Shown here: piece after piece, positions 1 through 7,874 of the stretch
Layout: each line of letters starts with the position of its first letter
Position numbering within the stretch: the first letter of the stretch is position 1
DNA from: Rhodococcus sp040643435
GTDB lineage: Bacteria > Actinomycetota > Actinomycetes > Mycobacteriales > Mycobacteriaceae
Reading direction: 5' to 3'
Assembly (NCBI RefSeq): GCF_040643435.1
Contig: NZ_JBEYUH010000006.1
Location: 186,001-250,000 of the forward strand
DNA: 64,000 nucleotides
The notes under the pieces: generated by a model
The model's input: only the letters and a program-made list of their open reading frames with translations
Databases searched by the model: none
Told to the model about the DNA's origin: nothing
Translations under genes and position numbers: made by a program

Positions 1-65
1 ACGGCCTTGCCCGCGTTGTTCACAACTCGGCTCGCGTTGTCCACGACTCTGCTGAAATCGACCAC
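1..65 (-). CDS. Hypothetical protein, N-terminal fragment (runs off left edge)
   Basis: A reading frame on the minus strand starts at a GTG (65-63) and stays open to the left edge. It reads MVDFSRVVDNASRVVNNAG, then continues. A GAGGAGA ribosome binding site lies 5 bases upstream of the GTG. Most third codon positions are G or C, as in the real genes nearby. Only about 21 residues are visible, so no family can be named. It would be divergent from cysK. The overlapping plus-strand frame is rich in Arg and Ser and looks like a shadow. Confidence 0.45.
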   Translation of the reverse strand, partial: MVDFSRVVDNASRVVNNAGKA

Positions 66-433
66 GGTCGTCTCCTCGCTCGGATGGTCGGGTCGGTGTG
101 GGAGACCCGGAGTCAGGGCTTGCCACCTTTCAGGGCCGGTTCGGGCGTCCCCGTGCCGCAGGGGTAGTGGTCGTGGGGGAGTGGGACGGAGCCACCCACG
201 AGCCGCCCGCGGTCGGTGCGGCCGACGGCACATGGCGGGTCATATCGTCGGCTACCCGTGCCCGGTGACCGGGCAAACCCGAACCGGGCGACACGACCGG
301 GAATAACGACGACGGGCGGATACGTTCGTACAGCGATGCCCCACTGCGTCGCCGGATGGCAACAAAATGGTGCAATAGAGCGATCGAGACCGCGACCTGA
401 GCCGCCGTGTGTGGCCATGAGGGAGGATCAAGC
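66..433. other. Intergenic region upstream of cysK
   Basis: About 370 bases without a convincing gene. Short frames on both strands have shadow-like composition (runs of Arg, Pro, Gly) and no ribosome binding site. The stretch should hold the cysK promoter and that of the leftward gene at position 65. The part near 355-385 is slightly richer in A+T, but I see no clear -35/-10 pair or palindrome. Confidence 0.5.
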
Positions 434-1369
434 ATGAGCAGGATCTACGACAACGTGACCGAACTGGTCGGGGGTACCCCGATCGTCAAGCTGAACCGTC
501 TGGCCGAGGGGTCCGACGCCACGGTCGCCGTGAAGCTCGAGTTCTACAACCCGGCGAACAGCGTCAAGGATCGCATCGGTGTGGCCATCATCGACGCCGC
601 CGAGAAGTCCGGTGAGCTGAAGCCCGGCGGCACGATCGTCGAAGGCACCTCCGGCAACACCGGCATCGCGCTCGCCATGGTCGGTGCCGCACGCGGCTAC
701 AAGGTCATCCTCACGATGCCCGAGACGATGTCCATCGAGCGTCGCGTCATGCTGCGCGCCTACGGCGCCGAGATCGTGCTCACCCCCGGTTCCGAAGGGA
801 TGAAGGGCGCTGTCGCGAAGGCCGAGGAGATCGTCGCGAACACCGAGAACGCCATCCTCGCCCGCCAGTTTGCCAACCCGGCGAACCCGGAGATGCACTA
901 CAACACCACCGGTGAGGAGATCTGGAAGGACACCGCCGGCGAGGTCGACATCTTCGTGGCCGGCATCGGTACGGGTGGCACGATCACCGGTGCGGGTCGC
1001 AAGCTCAAGGAACACAAGCCGGAGCTGAAGGTCGTCGGTGTAGAGCCGATCGACTCGCCGATCCTCAACGGTGGTGAGCCCGGTCCGCACAAGATCCAGG
1101 GCATCGGCGCGAACTTCGTGCCCGACGTGCTCGACCGCGAGATCTACGACGAGATCGTGGACGTGTCGTTCGAGGATTCGGTGCGGGTCGCCCGCGAACT
1201 CGGCACGCAGGAGGGCATCCTCGGCGGCATCTCGTCGGGTGCGATCGTCTGGGCGGCCCTCGAGCTGGCCAAGCGCCCCGAGAACGCCGGCAAGCTGATC
1301 GTCGCCGTCGTCTGCGACTTCGGCGAGCGGTACATCTCCACCCCGCTGTTCGAACACATCCGGGACTGA
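434..1369 (+). CDS. cysK: Cysteine synthase A (O-acetylserine sulfhydrylase)
   Basis: A 311-residue PLP enzyme that makes L-cysteine from O-acetylserine and sulfide in the cytoplasm. The PLP lysine is K45 in NSVKDR. The substrate loop TSGNTG is at 72-77, the phosphate-binding GTGGT at 179-183, and the SSGA that contacts the pyridine ring near 267-270. Length is usual for the family. The ATG at 434 is chosen because GGGAGGA at 421-427 sits 6 bases upstream; an in-frame start 27 bases earlier lacks such a site. cysE follows after 8 bases, so the two enzymes of the pathway are probably co-transcribed, as in mycobacteria (cysK1-cysE). Confidence 0.95.
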   Translation: MSRIYDNVTELVGGTPIVKLNRLAEGSDATVAVKLEFYNPANSVKDRIGVAIIDAAEKSGELKPGGTIVEGTSGNTGIALAMVGAARGYKVILTMPETMSIERRVMLRAYGAEIVLTPGSEGMKGAVAKAEEIVANTENAILARQFANPANPEMHYNTTGEEIWKDTAGEVDIFVAGIGTGGTITGAGRKLKEHKPELKVVGVEPIDSPILNGGEPGPHKIQGIGANFVPDVLDREIYDEIVDVSFEDSVRVARELGTQEGILGGISSGAIVWAALELAKRPENAGKLIVAVVCDFGERYISTPLFEHIRD

Positions 1370-1377
1370 TCGCGATC

Positions 1378-1956
1378 GTGGGTATCCTGCACACCCTGCG
1401 GGAGGATCTGCAGTCTGCGCGCGGCCACGATCCGGCCGCGCGCAGTGACGCGGAGAACGCCGTCGTCTACTCCGGTTTGCACGCGATCTGGTCGCATCGG
1501 ATCGCGCACCGGATGTGGCAGGTGCCCGCACTGAAGGGCCCTGCGCGGATTCTCGCGCAGTTCACCAGATTCCTCACCGGCATCGAGATCCATCCCGGCG
1601 CGACCATCGGCCGGCGCTTCTTCATCGACCACGGAATGGGTGTGGTCATCGGTGAGACCGCCGAGATCGGCGACGACGTGATGCTCTACCACGGCGTGAC
1701 CCTCGGCGGCCGGTCGCTGGCGAAGGAGAAGCGTCATCCCACCCTCGGCAATCGGGTGACCGTCGGTGCCGGCGCGAAGGTGCTCGGTCCGGTGGTGATC
1801 GGGGACGACAGCGCGATCGGTGCCAACGCCGTGGTCACGCACGATGTGCCGCCGGATTCGATCGCCACGGGTATTCCTGCGACCGTCCGTTCCCGCAAGA
1901 AGCACGAGCCGCTCGTCGATCCGACGAGCTACATCGATCCCGCGATGTACATCTGA
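1378..1956 (+). CDS. cysE: Serine O-acetyltransferase
   Basis: A 192-residue enzyme that acetylates L-serine with acetyl-CoA to give O-acetylserine, the substrate of the CysK encoded just upstream. The C-terminal half is a left-handed beta-helix of hexapeptide repeats (IHPGATIG, IGETAEIGDD, VTVGAGAKVLG). The catalytic Asp-His pair of the family is seen as D84-H85 in FFIDHGMG. It is short, lacking the long N-terminal helical domain of the E. coli protein, as is common in actinobacteria. It starts at GTG 8 bases after cysK, so translation may be coupled. A strong hairpin follows. Confidence 0.94.
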   Translation: MGILHTLREDLQSARGHDPAARSDAENAVVYSGLHAIWSHRIAHRMWQVPALKGPARILAQFTRFLTGIEIHPGATIGRRFFIDHGMGVVIGETAEIGDDVMLYHGVTLGGRSLAKEKRHPTLGNRVTVGAGAKVLGPVVIGDDSAIGANAVVTHDVPPDSIATGIPATVRSRKKHEPLVDPTSYIDPAMYI

Positions 1957-1978
1957 GATCGCTTCTGTCGCACGACGC

Positions 1979-2039
1979 GATCGAGGGGGAGGAATGTGCG
2001 AGTTCTTCGACGAGAACCCGCATTTCCTCCCCCTCGATC
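1979..2039. terminator. Long hairpin between convergent cysE and aldehyde dehydrogenase gene
   Basis: GATCGAGGGGGAGGAA (1979-1994) pairs perfectly with TTCCTCCCCCTCGATC (2024-2039): 16 bp with a 29-base loop. There is no U-tract, as is usual in high-GC actinobacteria. It lies 22 bases past the cysE stop and 26 bases from the end of the opposite gene, so it probably terminates both. Confidence 0.7.
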
Positions 2040-2065
2040 CATGTCCGGGGGCCGGTGGTCCGGAC

Positions 2066-3514
2066 TCAGCCCTCGTAACCCAGCGGGTAGAGCACCGATT
2101 TGGTCTCGCAGTACGCCTCGACTCCCTCGGGGCCGTTCTCGCGACCGATGCCGGAGTTCTTGTAACCTCCGAACGGTGATCCGGGATCGAAGGCGTACCA
2201 ATTGATTCCGTAGGTCCCGGTGCGCACGCGCGAGGCGACCTCGAGACCCTTCTCGATATCGGTGGTGTAGACCGAGCCTGCGAGTCCGTAATCGGAATCG
2301 TTGGCGATCTTCACCGCTTCGTCGACGCTGTCGTAGGGGATCACGCAGATGACGGGCCCGAAGATCTCCTCACGGGCGATCGTCATGGAGTTGTCGACAT
2401 CCGCGAAGATCGTCGGCTCGACGAAATAGCCGGTCTCGATACCCTCCGGGCGGCCACCGCCGAGTACGAGACGCGCGCCTTCTTCCCGGCCCTTGGCGAT
2501 ATAGGATTCCACGCGCTCGCGCTGCTTCGCGGAGATCAGCGGACCCAATTGGGCCCCTTCGGTATCGGGAAGCCCCACCGGGAAGAACGCTGCAGTCGCG
2601 GTCATCTTCTCGATCACCTCGTCGTAGCGTGACCGCGGAGCGAGGACCCGGGTCTGACCGACGCAGGCCTGGCCGGTGTTCATCAGGCCGGACATCACCA
2701 GCATCGGCATGGTGGAGTCGAGGTCGGCGTCCTCGAGGATGATCGCAGCCGACTTGCCGCCGAGCTCGAGTGAGCACCGCTTGAGGCCGCGGGCAGCGAT
2801 CTCGCCGATGTGACGGCCGACAGCCGTCGAACCGGTGAAGGTGATCTTGTCGACGTCGGGATGCGACACCAGATACTCGCCGGTCTCGGCTCCACCGGGA
2901 ACGAGGGAGAGGACACCCTCGGGGAGTCCTGCCTCCGTGAAGATCTCGGCCAGCACGTTGGTCGTCAGCGGCGATTCGGGAGCCGGCTTGAGGACTACGG
3001 TGCACCCGGCGAGCAGGGCGGGGCCGAGCTTGTTGATCATCAGGAACAGCGGCACGTTCCAGGCGATGACAGCGGCAACGACACCGACCGGCTCGCGGCT
3101 GACGCGGCTGCGGCCGAACAGGCCGGTGCGCTCCTCGACCCAGGGGAAGGAATCGGCAAGCCCGGCATAGTAATTGATGGTGGCCAGACCTGACGTGAGC
3201 TGCATCATCTCCACCGACGCCGGCGGCTGGCCCATCTCGGCTGTGAGCGAGGCGCCGATCTCCGCGCGGCGCTCGTCGATGAGCTTGGCCGCCTTGGCGA
3301 GAATCTGCGCCCGCTCGTTCGGCGTTGTGCGAGACCACGGTCCCTCGTCGAAGGCGTGGCGTGCGGCGGCGACCGCGGCGTCGATGTCCTGCGGTCCCGC
3401 GACGGGGACGGAGCCGACGCGTTCCTCCGTGGCGGGGGAGAACACCTCGAGTCTTTCGTCGGTCGACGGTGCCACCCATCGGCCGCCGATGAACAACTTG
3501 TCGTAGTCGGTCAT
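2066..3514 (-). CDS. Aldehyde dehydrogenase (NAD(P)-dependent, Rv0223c-like)
   Basis: A 482-residue aldehyde dehydrogenase that oxidises an aldehyde to its acid. The catalytic cysteine is C284 in GQACVGQTRV, the general-base glutamate E250 in SLELGGKSA, and the stabilising asparagine N153 in AWNVP. GFTGS-type cofactor contacts appear as FTGSTAVG near 226-233. The ATG at 3514 has GAGGAAG just upstream. Position beside the methyltransferase and GT4 genes matches Rv0223c of M. tuberculosis, which I recall as a member of the KstR (sterol) regulon. A KstR-like box is present upstream here. The substrate is unknown; a steroid- or lipid-derived aldehyde is an inference. Confidence 0.92.
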   Translation of the reverse strand: MTDYDKLFIGGRWVAPSTDERLEVFSPATEERVGSVPVAGPQDIDAAVAAARHAFDEGPWSRTTPNERAQILAKAAKLIDERRAEIGASLTAEMGQPPASVEMMQLTSGLATINYYAGLADSFPWVEERTGLFGRSRVSREPVGVVAAVIAWNVPLFLMINKLGPALLAGCTVVLKPAPESPLTTNVLAEIFTEAGLPEGVLSLVPGGAETGEYLVSHPDVDKITFTGSTAVGRHIGEIAARGLKRCSLELGGKSAAIILEDADLDSTMPMLVMSGLMNTGQACVGQTRVLAPRSRYDEVIEKMTATAAFFPVGLPDTEGAQLGPLISAKQRERVESYIAKGREEGARLVLGGGRPEGIETGYFVEPTIFADVDNSMTIAREEIFGPVICVIPYDSVDEAVKIANDSDYGLAGSVYTTDIEKGLEVASRVRTGTYGINWYAFDPGSPFGGYKNSGIGRENGPEGVEAYCETKSVLYPLGYEG

Positions 3515-3529
3515 GTCGCTTCCTCACCT

Positions 3530-3561
3530 GGCTGTACTCGTGTATCGGGCTGTACTCGTGT
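3530..3561. repeat. 14-bp direct repeat upstream of aldehyde dehydrogenase
   Basis: GGCTGTACTCGTGT occurs at 3530-3543 and again at 3548-3561, an 18-base period. The pair sits 16 bases upstream of the aldehyde dehydrogenase start, within the expected leader or promoter. It could be an activator or repressor site or a chance duplication. Confidence 0.5.
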
Positions 3562-3609
3562 CCGCTCGCGCGGCCGTCGAGCATGCCGCTGCGCTGTGAC
3601 CCCGAACAC

Positions 3610-3623
3610 TAGAACACGTTACA
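3610..3623. promoter_or_regulatory. KstR-like operator
   Basis: TAGAACACGTTACA fits the published KstR consensus TNNAACNNGTTNNA at every fixed position. It lies about 96 bases upstream of the aldehyde dehydrogenase ATG, in the region shared with the divergent small gene at 3833. KstR is the TetR-family repressor of sterol catabolism in mycobacteria and rhodococci. The match is seen directly; binding is inferred. Confidence 0.6.
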
Positions 3624-3832
3624 GCCTTCGGCCAGAGGGACGACCGGATCCAGCGGGATCGGCCGCTTCCTCCGCCTACGGCCCGGGATTCCGAAAAGTC
3701 TCATTCACCGAGGTGACAGCGGGTGGCAGGGGACGACTCGTTCGGTCGGGCAGTAGACGTTCGTGAACTCGGGTGGCGCGAATCGTGCACCGTAACCACA
3801 CTGGGAAGTGCCCAACGGTCAGGAGACACGAC

Positions 3833-4219
3833 ATGGCGGAGAACAACCCGTTCGGTTTCGACCCCGAAGATCTCGACCGCGTGGTGAGAGAAGCCGGCGA
3901 GGAACTGCGTGAGCTGAAGGACCGCATCTTCTCGTTCCTCGAGCCGCCGGCGGCGCAGCCGCGGACGCAACCGCGACCCGAGACGACCGGGGAGAAAGGC
4001 GACGGGGTCTGGGTCGTCTACACCTCCGACGACGACGGTGTCGCTCACATCGACCAGGTGCACCGCACGGAGCTCGATGCACTGCGCACGCTCAAGGGCA
4101 ACACCGACCCGCGCCGCTCGGTGCGCTTCCTGCCTTACGGCATGAGCGTGAGCATCCTCGACCGCCCGAGTGCCGACGAGGACACGGCGTCCGATCCCGA
4201 CGCGACCGCCGAGGACTGA
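3833..4219 (+). CDS. Hypothetical acidic protein
   Basis: A 128-residue protein I do not recognise. The ATG at 3833 (MAENNPFGFDPED) follows AGGAG at 3821-3825; an upstream frame extension has no such site. The N-terminal part is acidic and helical. A middle segment (WVVYTSDDDGVAHIDQV, then RTELDALRTLKG) looks folded. The tail from about residue 110 is strongly acidic and probably disordered. No signal peptide, membrane segment or Cys motif is seen. It is divergent from the aldehyde dehydrogenase and convergent with the CBS gene, 22 bases apart. Confidence 0.75.
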   Translation: MAENNPFGFDPEDLDRVVREAGEELRELKDRIFSFLEPPAAQPRTQPRPETTGEKGDGVWVVYTSDDDGVAHIDQVHRTELDALRTLKGNTDPRRSVRFLPYGMSVSILDRPSADEDTASDPDATAED

Positions 4220-4241
4220 TCGGCAGTTCGAGGACGACGAA

Positions 4242-4673
4242 TCAGCCGCCGCCGTGGATGTAGGAGGCGAGCTGGTCCCGTTCGGTCTGCAGTTCGTCGA
4301 TGCGGCTCTTGACCACGTCGCCGATACTGACGATTCCGACGAGGTCCGCGTCGACCACGACCGGCAGATGCCGGATCCGCTGCTCGGTCATGGTCTCGGC
4401 GAGACTGTCGACCGAGTCGGTGGGCAGACAGGTCGTCACCGACGGGGACATCAGGTCGCGTGCCGAGGCGGCGAGGATGGACGGGCCGCTCTCGTGCAGG
4501 GCGCGTACGACATCGCGTTCGGTGACGATTCCCACGACGGTCTCGTTCTCGAAGACCACCACCGCCCCGATGTTGAAACGTGCGAAGTCGCCGATGAGCT
4601 CGCACACCCTGGTGTCGGTTCGGACCGTGTGGACCGCCGAGCCCTTGTTCCGCAAAATGTCAGCAATCCGCAT
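4242..4673 (-). CDS. CBS-domain pair protein
   Basis: A 143-residue protein made almost entirely of two CBS domains, each about 55 residues. The repeats are recognisable as VVFENETVVGIVTERDVVRAL and VVVDADLVGIVSIGDVVKS. Such tandem domains (Bateman modules) bind AMP, ATP or other adenosyl ligands and act as energy or redox sensors, either alone or on partner proteins. No catalytic domain is attached. The start is placed at MRIADILRNKG (4673), the usual start of this family; the longer frame is Arg-rich and lacks a binding site. Its partner is unknown. Confidence 0.85.
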   Translation of the reverse strand: MRIADILRNKGSAVHTVRTDTRVCELIGDFARFNIGAVVVFENETVVGIVTERDVVRALHESGPSILAASARDLMSPSVTTCLPTDSVDSLAETMTEQRIRHLPVVVDADLVGIVSIGDVVKSRIDELQTERDQLASYIHGGG

Positions 4674-4777
4674 TCGGTACCGCCGATCCGCTCGCAGGGC
4701 ATCCCCGCGGACCGCCGCCGGTTTCCGCCGGGACTCCAATGGTCCTCAGGGTAGGCCGGAATCTCCGTCTTGCCCGG

Positions 4778-5680
4778 TCAGGTTATCCAGTCGTGACCTG
4801 CGGCGACGATCGAAGCACCGGTGAGGCTGCCGAGAGCGCCGAGTTCGGCGGGAACGATCCGCAGGCGCTGTATGAAGCGTAGGCGGGCATGGCGCGCCGC
4901 CGACGCGAGCATCGGCCGCCACAGATGGCCACCGGATCGTGCGAAGCCCCCACCGACGACCACCCGCTCCACATCCGCGAGTGCCGCTGCGGATGCGATC
5001 GCCTGGCCCAGTGCCGTCCCGGCGCGCTCGAGCGCCGCTGCGGCGATGCCGATCCCGGCCTCGGCGTCCGCCGCGAGCGCGACGCCGTCGCGTCCTTCCC
5101 ACCCGTGGGCACGCGCCCAGCGCACCGACGACGGGCCACTGGATACCGTCTCGACACAGCCGACGCCTCCGCACGCGCACACCGTGGTGCCGTAGGGCGA
5201 GACGATGTGCCCGATATGGCCGGCGTTTCCGGTGCGGCCGCTCACGATCCGGCCACCGAGCACGAGACCACCACCGATGCCGGTTCCGACGACGACACCG
5301 ATCAGGTCGGTGACATCGCGTCCCGCCCCGAAGCGTTGTTCGGCCAGGGTCGCTGCCGCGCCATCGCTCACGAGCTCTGTCCGGGCACCGGGAAAGAGAC
5401 CGCGCACCGCCTCGACCAGCGCGAAGCCGGCACTCCATTCGGGAATGTTGATAGGGCAGATGGTGCCGGTGATCGTGTCCACCGGTCCGGCCGCGGCGAT
5501 ACCCACGGCGGTCACCGGTCCGGCGCCCATCCCGGCGACCTGCCGTAGCAGCCCGGCGCACGCGCCCCACACATCTTGTCGGGGGACGGGCACGGACCGG
5601 GCTTCGAGTGGAGTGCCGTCGTCGGCAACGATGGCCGCAGCGAGCTTCGTACCCCCGACATCCAGGGCCAATACGGTCAT
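4778..5680 (-). CDS. ROK-family sugar kinase
   Basis: A 300-residue ROK (repressor, ORF, kinase) protein without a DNA-binding domain, so a sugar kinase rather than a repressor. The ATP-binding DVGGTK is at the N-terminus, the second phosphate motif is TGIGGG, and the zinc signature CACGGVGCVE (C-x-C-G-x-x-G-C-x-E) is complete. Glucose, N-acetylglucosamine or N-acetylmannosamine are possible substrates; sequence alone does not decide. The start is set at MTVLALDVGGTK (5680), where ROK enzymes normally begin. It stands alone between the CBS and methyltransferase genes on the same strand. Confidence 0.88.
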   Translation of the reverse strand: MTVLALDVGGTKLAAAIVADDGTPLEARSVPVPRQDVWGACAGLLRQVAGMGAGPVTAVGIAAAGPVDTITGTICPINIPEWSAGFALVEAVRGLFPGARTELVSDGAAATLAEQRFGAGRDVTDLIGVVVGTGIGGGLVLGGRIVSGRTGNAGHIGHIVSPYGTTVCACGGVGCVETVSSGPSSVRWARAHGWEGRDGVALAADAEAGIGIAAAALERAGTALGQAIASAAALADVERVVVGGGFARSGGHLWRPMLASAARHARLRFIQRLRIVPAELGALGSLTGASIVAAGHDWIT

Positions 5681-5726
5681 GACGACGACAGTAAGCGACC
5701 GCACCCGCCAGCGCTGTTGCAGACCG

Positions 5727-6512
5727 TCAGTGCCGGCGCAGGACCAGCACCAGATTGCTCACCAGGAACTCCCGAACACCGGGGACGTGCACGAGCCACC
5801 ACGCCCACCGCGGGTGATAGCGAGGGAAGGCGGCGAGCAACTCGCCGTGCGGGGTCGACTGCGCCCAGCGCAGGCCGTCGCTCGCGCCGACATCGAACAA
5901 CGACACCCCGTACCGGTTCTTCGGTTCCCGGCCGTGCTTGCGGGCGTAGCGTCTGGCCGCGTACTCGCCACCGAAGGCGTGCCACGGACCGGTCTCGTGG
6001 CCCCCGAACGGACCCCACCACAGCGTGTACGACAACACCATCAGGCCGCCGGGACGCGTGACCCGCAGCATCTCGTCGGCCATGACCCAGGGGGCCGCGA
6101 CATGCTCGGCGACATTCGAGGAGAAGCACACGTCGACCGATCCGGTGCGCAGTGGCAGCGCCAGACCGGATCCGCGCACCGCGCCGCCCACCTGCAAGCC
6201 CGCCGCGTGCATCTCCGACGGGTCGGGCTCTATCGGCACATACCGGGAACCGGCCTCGGTGAATGCGTCGGCGAAATAGCCGGGACCTCCGCCGACGTCG
6301 ACAACGGTGGTGCCCGTCAGGTCGGTGCCGGTGAGCCCGGCGTACAGATCTCCGATGAGATCGACGGTGTCGTGCGCGAGACCGTTGTAGAACTTTTCCG
6401 GTGCCGTCTGCTCGAACCGGAAGCTGCCGAGCAGGCCCACGGAACGTCGCAATGTCGCGCGGCGGGCGAACAGCCGGGTCACGTCGGTGCGGGATACGGT
6501 CGTGGAAGGCAC
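5727..6512 (-). CDS. Class I SAM-dependent methyltransferase (Rv0224c-like)
   Basis: A 261-residue methyltransferase. The SAM-binding motif I is VVDVGGGPGYFADAF, the acidic residue of motif II is in YVPIEPDPSE, and the later motif SVDVCFSSNVAEHVAAP resembles small-molecule/lipid methyltransferases of the UbiE/Methyltransf_11 type. It is divergent from the glycosyltransferase at 6645, with 132 bases between starts. The same pair, Rv0224c-Rv0225, is neighbouring in mycobacteria. A role in modifying an envelope glycan or lipid is inferred from position only. Confidence 0.85.
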   Translation of the reverse strand: MPSTTVSRTDVTRLFARRATLRRSVGLLGSFRFEQTAPEKFYNGLAHDTVDLIGDLYAGLTGTDLTGTTVVDVGGGPGYFADAFTEAGSRYVPIEPDPSEMHAAGLQVGGAVRGSGLALPLRTGSVDVCFSSNVAEHVAAPWVMADEMLRVTRPGGLMVLSYTLWWGPFGGHETGPWHAFGGEYAARRYARKHGREPKNRYGVSLFDVGASDGLRWAQSTPHGELLAAFPRYHPRWAWWLVHVPGVREFLVSNLVLVLRRH

Positions 6513-6644
6513 GTGGAATCACAATAGTGCGGAGGTTGAGATCTTCCCTCACCCGTCGCCGACAGCACCCGCTACTGTGTCTCTGTCACCGTTCGAGTCG
6601 GATCTGCCCTGCCGGGTGATCGAGTCAATACAGGGGGTCGCCGC

Positions 6645-7874
6645 GTGCGGGAGGTTCTGCTGCTCTGCTGGCGCGACACCGGTCATCCTCAGGGTGGCGG
6701 CAGCGAGCGGTATCTCGAGCAGGTCGGGGCGCAGCTCGCGGCGCGTGGTGTCCGGGTCGTCCTGCGGACGGCGGCATATCCCGGGGCTCCGAAGCGCGAA
6801 TTCATCGACGGCATCACCGTCAGCCGAGGTGGTGGACGGCTCACCGTCTATCCGCGAGCGCTCGCCGCGATCCTCGGGGGCAGGTTGGGTGTCGGTCCGC
6901 TCGCCGGCATCCGTCCCGACGCCGTCATCGACACCCAGAACGGGATTCCCTTCTTCGCCAGGCTGGTTGCCGGTGCACCCGTCACGGTGCTCGTGCACCA
7001 CTGCCACCGCGAGCAGTGGCCGGTCGCGGGGCGGGTGATGGCCAAACTCGGTTGGTGGATCGAGTCGTCGCTGTCGCCGCGGGTCCATCGCCGCAACCAG
7101 TACCTCACGGTCTCGCTTCCGTCCGCCGAGGAGCTACGTGCTCTCGGTGTCGACCGGGAGCGGATCGCCGTGGTCCGCAACGGCGTCGACGCCGTTCCTG
7201 CGGGCGTCCCGGCGGGTGGGGACGACACCCGGACGGTTCACCCGAGTGTGTGCGTGCTCTCCCGGTTGGTGCCGCACAAGCAGATCGAGGACGCCCTCGC
7301 GGCAGTGGCGGCGCTGCGCGGCACGGTCCCGGGGCTGCATCTGGATGTCATCGGTGGCGGCTGGTGGGAACAGAACCTCCGTGATGCGGCCGCCGAACTC
7401 GGGATCGGCGACGCAGTCACCTTCCACGGCCATGTCGACGAGCAGCGCAAACACGAGTTGCTCTCTCGGGCATGGGTGCACCTGATGCCGTCGCGTAAGG
7501 AAGGCTGGGGTCTGGCGGTCGTCGAGGCCGCCCAGCACGGCGTGCCCACCATCGGCTACCGCAGTTCCAAGGGGCTGACCGATTCGATCATCGACGGCGT
7601 GACCGGTGTGCTCGTGGATTCGCCTGCCCAGCTCACTGCCGCCGTCGCCGAGCTGCTCGCCGACGCCGACCGCCGCCGTCAGCTCGGCAGCAAGGCCCGC
7701 ATCCGCGCCGGTGAGTTCTCGTGGGAGGCGACGGGGGAAGGCGTCCACGAGGTCCTGTCCGTCACGACCTTCGGGCACACCGTCTCAGGACTGTTCCCGC
7801 GTGCCGACGAGGCGTCGCCTTTCGCCGGCACGCCGGGCGACCGCACACCCAGCGCCGCCGGCCAGTACCAGTAG
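6645..7874 (+). CDS. GT4-family glycosyltransferase (Rv0225-like)
   Basis: A 409-residue cytoplasmic GT-B glycosyltransferase. The N-terminal domain shows a GGSERYLEQV acceptor-side loop. The C-terminal nucleotide-sugar domain has the EX7E signature (EGWGLAVVEA) and GVPTIGYRSSKGL. The GTG at 6645 follows AGGGGG at 6632-6637. Similar proteins transfer hexoses or hexosamines onto envelope polysaccharides or lipids; the real substrate is unknown. The last 30 codons overlap, antisense, the 3' end of the convergent membrane-protein gene. The C-terminal 40 residues are not conserved-looking, so the tail may be an extension. Confidence 0.88.
   Translation: MREVLLLCWRDTGHPQGGGSERYLEQVGAQLAARGVRVVLRTAAYPGAPKREFIDGITVSRGGGRLTVYPRALAAILGGRLGVGPLAGIRPDAVIDTQNGIPFFARLVAGAPVTVLVHHCHREQWPVAGRVMAKLGWWIESSLSPRVHRRNQYLTVSLPSAEELRALGVDRERIAVVRNGVDAVPAGVPAGGDDTRTVHPSVCVLSRLVPHKQIEDALAAVAALRGTVPGLHLDVIGGGWWEQNLRDAAAELGIGDAVTFHGHVDEQRKHELLSRAWVHLMPSRKEGWGLAVVEAAQHGVPTIGYRSSKGLTDSIIDGVTGVLVDSPAQLTAAVAELLADADRRRQLGSKARIRAGEFSWEATGEGVHEVLSVTTFGHTVSGLFPRADEASPFAGTPGDRTPSAAGQYQ

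Noticed and set aside
113..435. Two overlapping minus-strand frames before cysK
   Set aside because: Arg/Ser/Pro-rich, no ribosome site, and inconsistent with each other.
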